This document shows, piece by piece, positions 26,701 through 34,398 of a stretch of DNA of 63,518 nt (position 1 is the first letter of the stretch; each line of letters opens with the position of its first letter). The notes beneath the pieces are model-generated. The model had not been told where the DNA came from, did no database searches, and was given only the letters and a program-made list of their open reading frames with translations. The position numbers and the translations under genes were made by a program. Source of the stretch: JBCBAP01 sp038532435 (GTDB lineage: Bacteria > Pseudomonadota > Alphaproteobacteria > Rhodobacterales > Rhodobacteraceae); contig JBCBAP010000017.1 of the NCBI GenBank assembly GCA_038532435.1, positions 1 through 63,518 on the forward strand, in the 5' to 3' direction.

Positions 26701-26796
26701 GACGTCGTTGCCGAACAGCGCGAACGTCTCGCGGAGGCCGAAGCGGAAGCTCTGCGCCTGCGCCGCGCGCAGGAGCGGGTGGCGGCACTCGGTTAG
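23794..26796 (+). CDS. valS: valyl-tRNA synthetase
   Basis: A 1000-residue class Ia synthetase. The HIGH motif appears as PPNVTGSLHMGHA near residue 45. The CP1 editing domain follows (TTRPETMLGDGAVAVHPDD), then the KMSKS motif (DEKGKKMSKSLGNVLDP). The anticodon-binding helical domain is next, and the end is the valine-specific coiled-coil arm (GKRLEKALGKLGKEINGLSA). Length is as expected. A second ATG two codons later is possible. Its last bases overlap the convergent gene by 4. Confidence 0.97.
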   Translation: MTMDKTFNAAEAEARLSKAWIEGGAFRAGANQSRDESFCIMIPPPNVTGSLHMGHAFNNTLQDILTRWHRMRGFDTLWQPGQDHAGIATQMVVERELAETNMRRTDFSREDFVARVWQQKEKSGGTIIEQLKRLGASCDWDRNAFTMAGAPGDTRHGHEASPDFHDAVLKVFVDFYTKGLIYRGKRLVNWDPKFETAISDLEVENVEVDGHMWHFKYPLAGGAIYEYVETDEDGNVTLRETRDYISIATTRPETMLGDGAVAVHPDDARYAPIVGQLCEIPVGPKETRRLIPIITDAYPDPDFGSGAVKITGAHDFNDYDVAKRNGIPLYRLMDTQGAMRADGLSYADSAAKAQAIIDGAELSEAEVDQINLVPDAYRSLDRFEARKAIVAAITGEGLAVMHDVTRTDKESGAEITETLPLVEAKKIMQPFGDRSKVVIEPMLTDQWFVDSAKIVKPALEAVRDGRTQILPEQHRKVYFNWLENIEPWCISRQLWWGHQIPVWYGPKERSPAGGGDGSDATVERMEFCAPTPAAAAELAKAYYEGDYGIIVEGQGAASSGQPVIQLVRDPDVLDTWFSSGLWPIGTLGWPQETEELARYFPTDVLITGFDIIFFWVARMMMMQLETVKEVPFHTVYVHALVRDEKGKKMSKSLGNVLDPLELIDEYGADAVRFTLTAMAAMGRDLKLSTNRIAGYRNFGTKLWNAARFAEMYGCKPAPMPETLTQTVNKWILGETARTRIAVDDALGQYRFNDAANALYAHVWNVFCDWYVEFSKPLLQGEDGPAKAETQAVMAWALDQCLLMLHPIMPFITEELWGSIADRPKMLVHGDWPMFGTEIADPAADAEMGWVIGLIEQIRSVRAEMNVSPKAKTGLVMVAADGSARTRLETNWALISRLARVESVEWAEAEPSGAVALPLPGATACLPLAGLVDVAGEGKRLEKALGKLGKEINGLSAKLGNEKFLAKAPEDVVAEQRERLAEAEAEALRLRRAQERVAALG

Positions 26797-27227
26797 AAGA
26801 CCGGCATCCAACCGGTCGCGGTCTGGAACAGCCATGTCCAGAACGCGATCGGGTCGTCGAACCCGGTCATGTTGTAGGCAATGGCGAAGGTCAGCGGACC
26901 GGCGATCATCGAAGTTGCGACAAACCCGATGGTCGCCCGCGCGATCCTGTAGGACCAAACGATCCTTGCACAGGTCCCGATGGCGCGCAGAACGGCTCGC
27001 CCTGCACGTGCGGTCAACTGACCCATCCGCCTGACGGCAAGGCGGGCGCGGCGCCCCAGCGGCTTGCGCGTGACAAGACGCGCGGGAACTGTCGTGGGCA
27101 GCTGTTGCCGAAGGGTGTTCGGCAGTCTGCGCAGTCGTGCCCGATGTTCAGGGCCGATGCGCGAGGGATCTTCCTTGGCAGCTGCAACCAAGGCGACGTC
27201 CAGATAAGCAGGTGAATGATTACACAT
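26793..27227 (-). CDS. unrecognised protein with one C-terminal transmembrane helix
   Basis: A 144-residue protein I do not recognise. The first 90 residues are basic (RARLRRLPN, RRARLAVRRMG). A hydrophobic helix follows (IGFVATSMIAGPLTFAIAY) and then a short aromatic tail (FWTWLFQTATGWMPVF). The ATG at 27227 lies behind ACGAGG and overlaps the stop of a 38-residue upstream frame by eight bases. A longer frame from 27278 exists but lacks a good SD. The 3' end overlaps valS convergently. Confidence 0.65.
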   Translation of the reverse strand: MCNHSPAYLDVALVAAAKEDPSRIGPEHRARLRRLPNTLRQQLPTTVPARLVTRKPLGRRARLAVRRMGQLTARAGRAVLRAIGTCARIVWSYRIARATIGFVATSMIAGPLTFAIAYNMTGFDDPIAFWTWLFQTATGWMPVF

Positions 27228-27336
27228 GCAGCACCTCGTTTTGTGGTTCCGGAGAAAAGTCGGTGATGTCGAATTCACCCTTCCTGGGTGACGTCAGGTC
27301 GCGATCCTTGAAGTAGTTCTCGCTGCACTGCACCAT
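27220..27336 (-). CDS. 38-residue small protein, coupled to the next gene
   Basis: ATG at 27336 opens a frame encoding MVQCSENYFKDRD, continuing through EFDITDFSPEPQNEV to a TAA at 27220. An AGAGGA ribosome-binding site precedes it. About three quarters of third codon positions are G or C, as in real genes of this genome. Its stop lies inside the start of the downstream membrane-protein gene, suggesting coupled translation. No similarity is recognised. Confidence 0.5.
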   Translation of the reverse strand: MVQCSENYFKDRDLTSPRKGEFDITDFSPEPQNEVLHV

Positions 27337-27368
27337 TGTTCTGATCCTCTCTTCAGTAATTGTCGGTT

Positions 27369-27566
27369 CTATTGATGTGGTGTTGTCTTCTTAGGATTCC
27401 AAATTGCTAAGTAGCGAGTCTCATCAATCAAACTGTTGATTGATTTACTGATTTTGTCGGGTGTCTCAAATACTGAGATGGAAAAGTGGGCCATTTGGTC
27501 AAAAACGACATGCAGCCACCGGTTGCCGACATCGACGTCGGCACACCTGTAAAAAAGCTGTTGCAC
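27369..27566 (-). CDS. doubtful 65-residue frame upstream of the small protein
   Basis: From a GTG at 27566 a frame runs to 27369 giving VQQLFYRCADVDVGNRW, then DQMAHFSISVFETP and LIDETRYLAIWNPKK. The residue pattern looks protein-like and it lies in line with the two downstream minus-strand genes. It has no SD and uses AT-rich codons unlike its neighbours. It could be a transferred gene, a remnant, or chance in an AT-rich promoter region. Confidence 0.22.
   Translation of the reverse strand: MQQLFYRCADVDVGNRWLHVVFDQMAHFSISVFETPDKISKSINSLIDETRYLAIWNPKKTTPHQ
27423..27444. repeat. 22-base perfect inverted repeat
   Basis: ATCAATCAA, a four-base ACTG loop and TTGATTGAT pair perfectly. It lies in the AT-rich region between the minus-strand small genes and the hisC-like gene. 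No T-run follows on either strand, so an operator or a stable RNA hairpin is more likely than a terminator. Confidence 0.6.
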
Positions 27567-27596
27567 TTTGGTCGAGATGTCGGTGTTTTCCGCAAT

Positions 27597-28697
27597 ATGA
27601 AAACGCCAAATCTCACCGATCTTGCCGCGAGTCTGCCGGCCTCGGTCCCCTTCGTCGGACCCGAAACCCTCGAGCGTGCGAAGGGTCAAACATTCGCCGC
27701 GCGGCTTGGCGCGAACGAGAGCGTCTTCGGCCCCTCACCGAAGGCGGTCGAGGCGATGGCGCGGGCGGCTTTGGAGGCGTGGCAGTACGGCGATCCGGAA
27801 AACCATGACCTGAAAGAAGCGCTTGCCGATCACCACAGTATTTCTCCGGAATGCATCGTGATCGGGGAGGGGATCGACGGTCTGCTGGGCTACCTCGTCC
27901 GCCTGCTGGTGGGACAGGACGATCCGGTGGTCACGTCGCTCGGCGCCTATCCGACCTTCAACTACCATGTCGCGGGCTTCGGCGGTGCGCTCCACACGGT
28001 TCCTTACCGGGACGATGCGGAGGATCCCGAGGCGCTCGCGAATTCTGCCCGCGAGGTTGGTGCGAAGCTTGTCTACTTCGCCAATCCCGACAACCCGATG
28101 GGAAGCTGGCACGATGCGGACACCGTCACGCGGCTGATCGAGGCGCTGCCCGGGGAAACGGTCCTGTGCCTGGATGAGGCCTATGCGGATTTCGCACCGG
28201 AGGGCAGTGTGCCGCCTCTCGACACGACCCGTCCGAACCTGATCCGCATGCGCACGTTTTCGAAGGCCTACGGTCTCGCCGGGGCGCGGGTCGGCTATGC
28301 CATCACCCACCCGGATCTCGCGCTCGCGTTCAACAAGATCCGGAACCATTTCGGCATGTCACGGGTGTCAGTTGCCGGGGCGCTTGCGGCCCTTGAGGAC
28401 CAGAACTGGCTCGCCCACGTTGTCGCGGAGGTTGGGACGGCGCGGGAGCGGATCGGGCAGATTGCGCGGGACAATGGCCTTGTGCCGCTTCCCTCCGCCA
28501 CCAACTTCGTCACGCTCGATTGCTGCAGGGACGGCGTGTTCGCAAAGGCGGCCGTGGATGGGCTCGTCGCACGGGGGGTCTTCGTGCGGATGCCGTTCGT
28601 GGCGCCGCAAAACCGGTGCATCCGGGTTTCTGCGGGTAAGCCGGCAGACCTCGATGCGTTCGCTACAGCGCTGCCGGACGTGCTCGCGAACGTCTAG
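27597..28697 (+). CDS. HisC-like pyridoxal-phosphate aminotransferase
   Basis: A 366-residue fold-type I aminotransferase of the histidinol-phosphate aminotransferase group. Visible motifs are ARLGANESVFGPSP, QYGDPENHDLKEAL, YFANPDNPMGSW, CLDEAYADFAPEG and the PLP lysine in RTFSKAYGLAGARVGYA, with the phosphate-binding arginine in RCIRVSAGK. The ATG at 27597 fits family length although no SD is visible. It stands alone, so it may serve phenylalanine or tyrosine synthesis rather than histidine. Confidence 0.85.
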   Translation: MKTPNLTDLAASLPASVPFVGPETLERAKGQTFAARLGANESVFGPSPKAVEAMARAALEAWQYGDPENHDLKEALADHHSISPECIVIGEGIDGLLGYLVRLLVGQDDPVVTSLGAYPTFNYHVAGFGGALHTVPYRDDAEDPEALANSAREVGAKLVYFANPDNPMGSWHDADTVTRLIEALPGETVLCLDEAYADFAPEGSVPPLDTTRPNLIRMRTFSKAYGLAGARVGYAITHPDLALAFNKIRNHFGMSRVSVAGALAALEDQNWLAHVVAEVGTARERIGQIARDNGLVPLPSATNFVTLDCCRDGVFAKAAVDGLVARGVFVRMPFVAPQNRCIRVSAGKPADLDAFATALPDVLANV

Positions 28698-28799
28698 GGA
28701 TGTAGTCGCGATCGCAAACCGCCTCCACGACGCGAAAAAACCGACCGACGTGACAGACCGCCCCCTGCGAAAAGACCGGTCACGCCCTACACTCAAACC

Positions 28800-30293
28800 A
28801 TGACTGAGCGCATCCACCTCGTCTGGTTCAAGCGTGACCTGCGCGTCGCCGATCACGCGGCCCTTTCTATGGCTGCGGAACGGGGACCGGTGCTGCCGCT
28901 CTACGTCATCGAACCGGAGCTCTGGGCGGAGCCGGACATGGGCGGGCGGCACTGGGCGTTCATCGTCGATGCACTGACCGAGCTGCAGGCGTCGCTGGCC
29001 GAACTAGGGCAGCCCCTCATGATCCGGACGGGCACCGCAGAAGATGTTCTCGACGACCTCAGGTCGCGCTATGAGATCGCGGCGCTCTGGTCCCACCAGG
29101 AGACCGGAAACGCGTGGACCTTCGCGCGGGATCAGCGGGTCGCCGCATGGTGCCGCGGCCACGGCATCCCGTGGCATGAACCGGTGCAGGGGGGCGTCGT
29201 GCGACGGCTTCCGTCCCGGGACGGTTGGGCCAAACGGTTCGACGCGGTGATGGCGGAACCGCGTCATGAGGCACCCGCACTCAAGCCCGTCGTCCCCGTC
29301 GAACCGACCCAGATTGCGCTCGATCTCCCGCCCGACCCCTGCTCGGAGCGGCAGGTCGGAGGAAGCCGCCACGCCATGTCCCTCTTGGGTGGCTTTCTGA
29401 TCGAACGGGCGGAGCCTTACAGACGGGCCATGTCTGCGCCAGGGCCGGGCGCGATCCATTGTTCCCGCCTCTCACCGCATCTTGCCTGGGGCACGATCTC
29501 CCTGCGGTCCGTCGTGCAGGCGACGTGGGCGCGGCAGCGGGAGGCGAAGCTCAACAACGAGAAGGGCTTTCGCGCCTCCCTCCATTCGTTCAACGGGCGC
29601 CTGCACTGGCGCGACCATTTCGTGCAGAAGCTCGAAGACGCGCCACGCATCGAATTCGAGAACATGCATCGAGCCTACGATCGGGTGGACCGCATCCCGA
29701 GTGCGGAGCGTCTCGACGCCTTTGCCAGTGGGCAGACCGGCTTTCCGTTCGTCGATGCCTGCATGCGCAGTCTGCGGGCCACGGGCTGGATGAACTTCCG
29801 CATGCGGGCGATGCTTCAGGCTTTCGCCAGTTATCACCTCTGGCTGCCTTGGCGGGACAGTGGCCTGGTGCTTGCGCGGTTGTTCACGGACTATGAGCCG
29901 GGGATCCACTGGAGCCAGGTGCAGATGCAATCGGGCACGACCGGCATCAACACGGTGCGGATCTATAACCCGGTGAAGCAGGGCAAGGATCAGGATCCAG
30001 ATGGCAGTTTTACCCGCCGCTGGGTGCCCGAGCTTGCAGCCGTACCCGACGAGCAGCTGCAGGAACCCTGGAAGTTCGGCGAGATCTCAGCCTATCCCCC
30101 ACGCATCGTCGACCATGTGGTTGCCGCCCGCGAGGCGAAGGAAAAGGTCTATGCCCAACGGCGGGGGGCGGACTTCCGGGCCGAAGCGCAGCAGATCCAG
30201 TCGCGCCACGGCTCCCGCCGCTCCGGGATCCGCAACCGGGGCCAGCAGCGCAGCGACGGGCGGCAGATGGCGCTCGACCTGGATCAAAGCTGA
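28800..30293 (+). CDS. cryptochrome/deoxyribodipyrimidine photolyase family protein
   Basis: A 497-residue photolyase-fold flavoprotein. The N-terminal alpha/beta antenna domain starts with IHLVWFKRDLRVADHAAL. The helical FAD domain includes SRLSPHLAWGTISLR, SFNGRLHWRDHFVQKLE, TGFPFVDACMRSLRATGWMN and GTTGINTVRIYNPVKQG. The C-terminus is a basic tail (RHGSRRSGIRNRGQQR). Repair of UV dimers is likely but a signalling cryptochrome cannot be excluded. It leads an operon: its TGA overlaps the ATG of a DUF2256 gene. Confidence 0.92.
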   Translation: MTERIHLVWFKRDLRVADHAALSMAAERGPVLPLYVIEPELWAEPDMGGRHWAFIVDALTELQASLAELGQPLMIRTGTAEDVLDDLRSRYEIAALWSHQETGNAWTFARDQRVAAWCRGHGIPWHEPVQGGVVRRLPSRDGWAKRFDAVMAEPRHEAPALKPVVPVEPTQIALDLPPDPCSERQVGGSRHAMSLLGGFLIERAEPYRRAMSAPGPGAIHCSRLSPHLAWGTISLRSVVQATWARQREAKLNNEKGFRASLHSFNGRLHWRDHFVQKLEDAPRIEFENMHRAYDRVDRIPSAERLDAFASGQTGFPFVDACMRSLRATGWMNFRMRAMLQAFASYHLWLPWRDSGLVLARLFTDYEPGIHWSQVQMQSGTTGINTVRIYNPVKQGKDQDPDGSFTRRWVPELAAVPDEQLQEPWKFGEISAYPPRIVDHVVAAREAKEKVYAQRRGADFRAEAQQIQSRHGSRRSGIRNRGQQRSDGRQMALDLDQS

Positions 30294-30448
30294 TGGCGCG
30301 GATGCGCAAGAAGGCGGACCTCCCTCAGAAGGATTGTGCCACCTGCGGTCGTCCCTTTGTCTGGCGTAAGAAGTGGGCGAAGGTCTGGGAGGAGGTCCGC
30401 TACTGCTCTGACCGGTGCCGGTCCGAGGCAAAGCGGAATGCCCGATGA
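30293..30448 (+). CDS. DUF2256 zinc-finger small protein
   Basis: A 51-residue protein. It has two Cys pairs (CATCGRPFVWRKKW and YCSDRCR) separated by the tryptophan-rich segment KWAKVWEEV, exactly the DUF2256 pattern, and should bind zinc. The ATG at 30293 shares its A with the photolyase stop (TGATG); a second ATG at 30302 would remove three residues. The stop overlaps the next ATG (ATGA). DUF2256 genes are commonly found beside photolyase or cryptochrome genes. Confidence 0.88.
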   Translation: MARMRKKADLPQKDCATCGRPFVWRKKWAKVWEEVRYCSDRCRSEAKRNAR

Positions 30449-30942
30449 GCTATCCCTACGGTTTCGAGGCAGTGGTCGAATACCACGACGTGGGCAGCGA
30501 CACCTACGCCTACACCGTGATCTTCGTGCCCGATGAGCTTGCCGCCGCCCTGCCGCTCGCGCAGTTTCCCCGCCTGCGTGTCACCGGGGAGGTCATGGAC
30601 CATCCGATCGAGGCGTCGCTGACTCCTGTCCGGGGCAGGTGGTACGTCCTTCTCTCGCAGAAGCTGCTCAAGGCCATCGACTGCGTGGTCGGCGACACGG
30701 TGGAGTGCAGGTTTGAGATCGCGGATCAGGATGCTGTTGATATCCCCCCGGCGCTCACCGCCGCGCTTGCGGAGGATGAGCACATGTCCGATCTGTGGGA
30801 TGCAGCGACCCCCGGAAAAAAGCGCGCGCTTGCCCATCGGGTCGCCTCGGCTAAGGCCGAGAAGACTCAGGCCGCCAGGGTCGAGCTCGTGTTCGACATC
30901 CTCGCCGGGCGGCGGGACATGCGGGGAAAGCTGGTCGAGTAG
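30445..30942 (+). CDS. DUF1905 / YdeI-type protein
   Basis: A 165-residue protein with a beta-barrel DUF1905 domain (residues 1-95: YTVIFVPDELAAALP, FPRLRVTGEVMDHPIEASLT, KLLKAIDCVVGDTVECRFE) and a helical YdeI/OmpD-associated tail (LWDAATPGKKRALAHRVASA). Function is unknown. It is the third gene of the photolyase operon, joined by a 4-base ATGA overlap. Confidence 0.85.
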   Translation: MSYPYGFEAVVEYHDVGSDTYAYTVIFVPDELAAALPLAQFPRLRVTGEVMDHPIEASLTPVRGRWYVLLSQKLLKAIDCVVGDTVECRFEIADQDAVDIPPALTAALAEDEHMSDLWDAATPGKKRALAHRVASAKAEKTQAARVELVFDILAGRRDMRGKLVE

Positions 30943-31232
30943 TATCTTGAAGGCGGGCGATACGACACTCTGATGGGTCAATGAGGCTGGCGCACTGAGA
31001 CCCGCCGCAGCAGGGCGGGGGCAACCGTTCCAGTTCGGTGACGAAGCGCTGCGAGATGTTTGACCCGTTTGATGCGCTGGCGAAAGCGGCGCCCTTCGAT
31101 GCGGCCAGCGCGCACGCGCCACCTCTCTGACAGGCGGCACCACCGCGGCCCGTGCCACGCCGCAAATCGTCTTGCCCCGGTTCGGCGGCTGCGCTACGCA
31201 CCCGCAACATCGTCCCGTTCCGGAGAGTCCCC

Positions 31233-32453
31233 ATGTCCGCGCCCAAGAAAGTCGTTCTCGCCTATTCCGGCGGCCTCGACACCTCCATCATCCTCAAATG
31301 GCTGCAGGTCGAGTATGGCTGCGAGGTGGTGACCTTCACCGCCGATCTCGGCCAGGGGGAGGAGCTTGAGCCCGCACGCCAGAAGGCGGAGCTGCTGGGC
31401 ATCGCGCCGGAAAACATCCATATCGAGGATGTGCAGGAGGAGTTCGTCCGCGACTTCGTCTTCCCGATGTTTCGGGCGAACGCGGTCTACGAGGGGCTCT
31501 ACCTTCTCGGCACCTCCATCGCGCGTCCCCTGATCTCCAAACGGCTCATCGAGATCGCTGAGGAGACCGGCGCGGATGCGGTCGCGCACGGGGCGACGGG
31601 CAAGGGCAACGATCAGGTGCGGTTCGAGCTCTCCGCCTACGCGCTCAACCCTGAGATCAAGGTGATCGCGCCCTGGCGGGAGTGGGATCTCACTTCGCGA
31701 ACGAAACTTCTGGAGTTTGCGGAGGCGCACCAGATCCCCATCGCCAAGGACAAGCGGGGGGAGGCGCCGTTCTCCGTTGATGCGAACCTGCTGCACACTT
31801 CCTCCGAAGGCAAGGTGTTGGAGGATCCCGCGGTCGCGGCACCGGACTATGTCTACCAACGCACGGTGCATCCGGAGGACGCGCCGGACACGCCTGAGCA
31901 TATCGAAATCACCTTCGAGAAGGGTGACGCGGTTGCGATCAACGGTGAGGCGATGAGCCCGGCCACCATCCTTGCCACGCTCAACGCGTACGGCGGCAAG
32001 CACGGTGTCGGCCGCCTCGATCTTGTCGAAGGGCGCTATGTCGGCATGAAGTCGAGGGGTATCTACGAAACCCCCGGCGGCACCGTCCTGCTTGAGGCAC
32101 ACCGGGGGATCGAATCCATCACGCTCGACCGGGGTGCGGCACATCTGAAGGATGAGCTGATGCCGCGCTACGCGGAGCTGATCTATAATGGCTACTGGTT
32201 CAGCCCGGAGCGCGAGATGCTGCAGGCGGCAATCGATACGAGCCAGGAGCGTGTGAACGGAACCGTCCGGATCAAGCTCTACAAGGGATCCGCTCAAACT
32301 GTCGGTCGCTGGTCTGAGGATAGCCTCTATTCCGAGCAACACGTGACGTTCGAGGAAGATGCGGGCGCCTACGATCAGAAGGACGCAGCGGGCTTCATCA
32401 AGATCAACGCGCTCCGGCTCCGCCTGCTTGGAATGCGCAACCGGCAGGGCTGA
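31233..32453 (+). CDS. argG: argininosuccinate synthase
   Basis: A 406-residue enzyme that joins citrulline and aspartate using ATP in arginine synthesis. The pyrophosphatase P-loop is VVLAYSGGLDTS, followed by AHGATGKGNDQVRFE, IAPWREW, HTSSEGKVLEDP and GRWSEDSLYS. GGAG precedes the ATG at 31233. It is preceded by a 290-base gap (30943-31232) containing a CCCGCC/GGCGGG hairpin at 31001-31019 without a T-run, and no gene I can support. Confidence 0.97.
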   Translation: MSAPKKVVLAYSGGLDTSIILKWLQVEYGCEVVTFTADLGQGEELEPARQKAELLGIAPENIHIEDVQEEFVRDFVFPMFRANAVYEGLYLLGTSIARPLISKRLIEIAEETGADAVAHGATGKGNDQVRFELSAYALNPEIKVIAPWREWDLTSRTKLLEFAEAHQIPIAKDKRGEAPFSVDANLLHTSSEGKVLEDPAVAAPDYVYQRTVHPEDAPDTPEHIEITFEKGDAVAINGEAMSPATILATLNAYGGKHGVGRLDLVEGRYVGMKSRGIYETPGGTVLLEAHRGIESITLDRGAAHLKDELMPRYAELIYNGYWFSPEREMLQAAIDTSQERVNGTVRIKLYKGSAQTVGRWSEDSLYSEQHVTFEEDAGAYDQKDAAGFIKINALRLRLLGMRNRQG

Positions 32454-32563
32454 CCGGCTCACGCGCGTATCAGCGGGGCGGGCGAAAGCCTCGCAGGATT
32501 GTCAGTTGCCTGCTGCCTGTTCCGGAGCCACATCTGGTCCACGCGCCGCAACCGGAGGATCCC

Positions 32564-33166
32564 ATGCGCCTAACACACCTGACCCTCGCCGCCGCCCTGA
32601 CAATTGTGGGACTTCCCGCGCAGGCGGAAACGCGGGAGACCGCGATCTTCGCCGGGGGCTGCTTCTGGTGCGTGGAGAGCGATTTCGACAAGATCGACGG
32701 TGTGCTGGAAACCGTGTCCGGCTACATCGGCGGCCATCTCGACAACCCCACCTACAAGCAGGTCGTCCGCGAGGATACGGGGCACTACGAGGCCGTGCAG
32801 ATCACCTACGACGCGGATCTGGTCAGCTACGAGACCCTCGTGCATGCCTTCTGGCGCAGCGTGAACCCGACCGATCCGGGCGGACAGTTCTGCGATCGGG
32901 GGGACAGCTACCGCACGGCGGTTTTCGCCATCGACGATGCGCAACGCGGTATTGCAGAGGCATCGAAGCAGGCGCTCGACGAGAGCGGTGTGCTTGACGC
33001 GCCGGTTGTCACCCCAATCCTCGACGCGGCACCCTTCTGGCCGGCCGAGGACTATCATCAGGACTACTACAAGAAGAACCCACTCCGATACAGCTTCTAC
33101 AGATTGTCATGCGGCAGAGATGCCGAGGTGCGCGCCGTCTGGGGAGACGAGGCGCTGACCCACTAG
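32564..33166 (+). CDS. msrA: exported peptide methionine sulfoxide reductase MsrA
   Basis: A 200-residue MsrA with the catalytic motif AGGCFWCVES (Cys33). Further motifs are GYIGGHLDNPTYKQV, EAVQITYD and NPTDPGGQFCDRGDSYRTAV. A signal peptide (residues 1-21, ending LPAQA) sends it to the periplasm, where it would repair oxidised envelope proteins. The C-terminal SCGRDAEVR segment may carry a resolving cysteine. No MsrB is adjacent. The stop overlaps the convergent chrA end by 4 bases. Confidence 0.94.
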   Translation: MRLTHLTLAAALTIVGLPAQAETRETAIFAGGCFWCVESDFDKIDGVLETVSGYIGGHLDNPTYKQVVREDTGHYEAVQITYDADLVSYETLVHAFWRSVNPTDPGGQFCDRGDSYRTAVFAIDDAQRGIAEASKQALDESGVLDAPVVTPILDAAPFWPAEDYHQDYYKKNPLRYSFYRLSCGRDAEVRAVWGDEALTH

Positions 33167-34398
33167 ATCGCACCAACGAGCGTCAGCACGAGACCCGCTG
33201 CCGCCCCGAGGCCGACCATTGTCGTCATCGGCGGGTTGCGCCAGATCGAGAGCGTTGCAAACGCTGCCAGCAGCGCAAGCTTCACCGGGTCGGGGGCGAG
33301 CCAGCCTTGGGCGAAGATCGACGCCTCCGTGAGGTAGACGGCGAGGTTGAGCACGACCCCCACGACCGCAGCGGAGACCCCCGTCAGGGCCCGGCGCACC
33401 CAGCCGACCCTCTGGATCGCCTCCACATAAGGTGCGGCGGCGAGGATCATCATGAAGCTCGGGGCGAAGGTGTAGAAGCAGGCGAGCATGGCGGTGCCAA
33501 CCCCGAGTGCGGCACCACCACCTCCCTCTGCGCTGAACCCCGCGAAATAGCCCGCATAGACGTTGACGAGGATGAGCGGCCCAGGCGTCGCCTCCGCGAT
33601 CGCGAGGCCGTTGAGCATCTCCGCCGCGCTCAGCCAGCCATAGGTTTCGACCGCCCGGTCCGCGACATATGGCAGGAGCGCGTAGGCTCCGCCGAAACTG
33701 ACGAACGCGGCGGAGGTGAACAGGATCGCAACGCCCCGGAACGGGTCCCGACCCGCACCCAGTTCAACCAGCACCGCCATGGCGAGGATGATCGCACCAC
33801 CAACCGCGAGGACCTGCCCTGCATGGCGCAACGTGACGGGCGTCGCCCCGTCGGGGGACGCCTCCGCTCCCCGAGGCAGGGCGAGCCCCGCCAGCGCTGC
33901 GAGTGCCACGATGAGAGGAAAGGGCAGCCCGGCGGCAAAGATGCCGAGGAAGGCAAGCACTGCGAGCGCCCAGGCAGGCGGCGATTTCAGCGATCGGTTG
34001 GCGAGCGCCCAGACGGCCCGGGCCACGATCACAAGCACCGCCGGTTGGATGCCAAAAAAGATGGCAGAAACCAGCCGTGTCTCCCCATAGACCGCCGCGA
34101 TGAAGGCGAGCAGGATCATCAGGGCCGTACCGGGCAGGATGAAGGCAAGCCCCGCCGCCAACCCCCCGCTGACGCCGTGCAGGCGCCAGCCGAGCCAGGT
34201 CGCAAGCTGCTGCGCCTCCGGCCCGGGCAGGATCATCGCCACGTTGAGCCCGCGTTGGAACGCGTCGCCCTCGATCCAGTTGCGTCGGGTCACCAGTTCG
34301 TCCTGCATCAGGGCGATCTGCCCGGCCGGTCCGCCGAAGGAAAGAAGCCCGATCCGGGTGTAGACCCGCAGGGCGTCGCACAGGCTGGGCGTCGTCAT
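33163..34398 (-). CDS. chrA: chromate transporter ChrA
   Basis: A 411-residue CHR-family permease with two homologous halves and about ten or more helices. Half one has RIGLLSFGGPAGQIALMQDE and LNVAMILPGPEAQQLATWLG; half two has FVSFGGAYALLPYVADRAV and LNGLAIAEATPGPLILVN. It extrudes chromate in a proton- or sulfate-linked manner. GGAG lies before the ATG at 34398. That ATG overlaps the rhodanese stop by 4 bases. Confidence 0.93.
   Translation of the reverse strand: MTTPSLCDALRVYTRIGLLSFGGPAGQIALMQDELVTRRNWIEGDAFQRGLNVAMILPGPEAQQLATWLGWRLHGVSGGLAAGLAFILPGTALMILLAFIAAVYGETRLVSAIFFGIQPAVLVIVARAVWALANRSLKSPPAWALAVLAFLGIFAAGLPFPLIVALAALAGLALPRGAEASPDGATPVTLRHAGQVLAVGGAIILAMAVLVELGAGRDPFRGVAILFTSAAFVSFGGAYALLPYVADRAVETYGWLSAAEMLNGLAIAEATPGPLILVNVYAGYFAGFSAEGGGGAALGVGTAMLACFYTFAPSFMMILAAAPYVEAIQRVGWVRRALTGVSAAVVGVVLNLAVYLTEASIFAQGWLAPDPVKLALLAAFATLSIWRNPPMTTMVGLGAAAGLVLTLVGAI

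Noticed and set aside
31001..31019. CCCGCC/GGCGGG hairpin before argG as a terminator
   Set aside because: No T-run follows on either strand, so it is only a possible leader hairpin.
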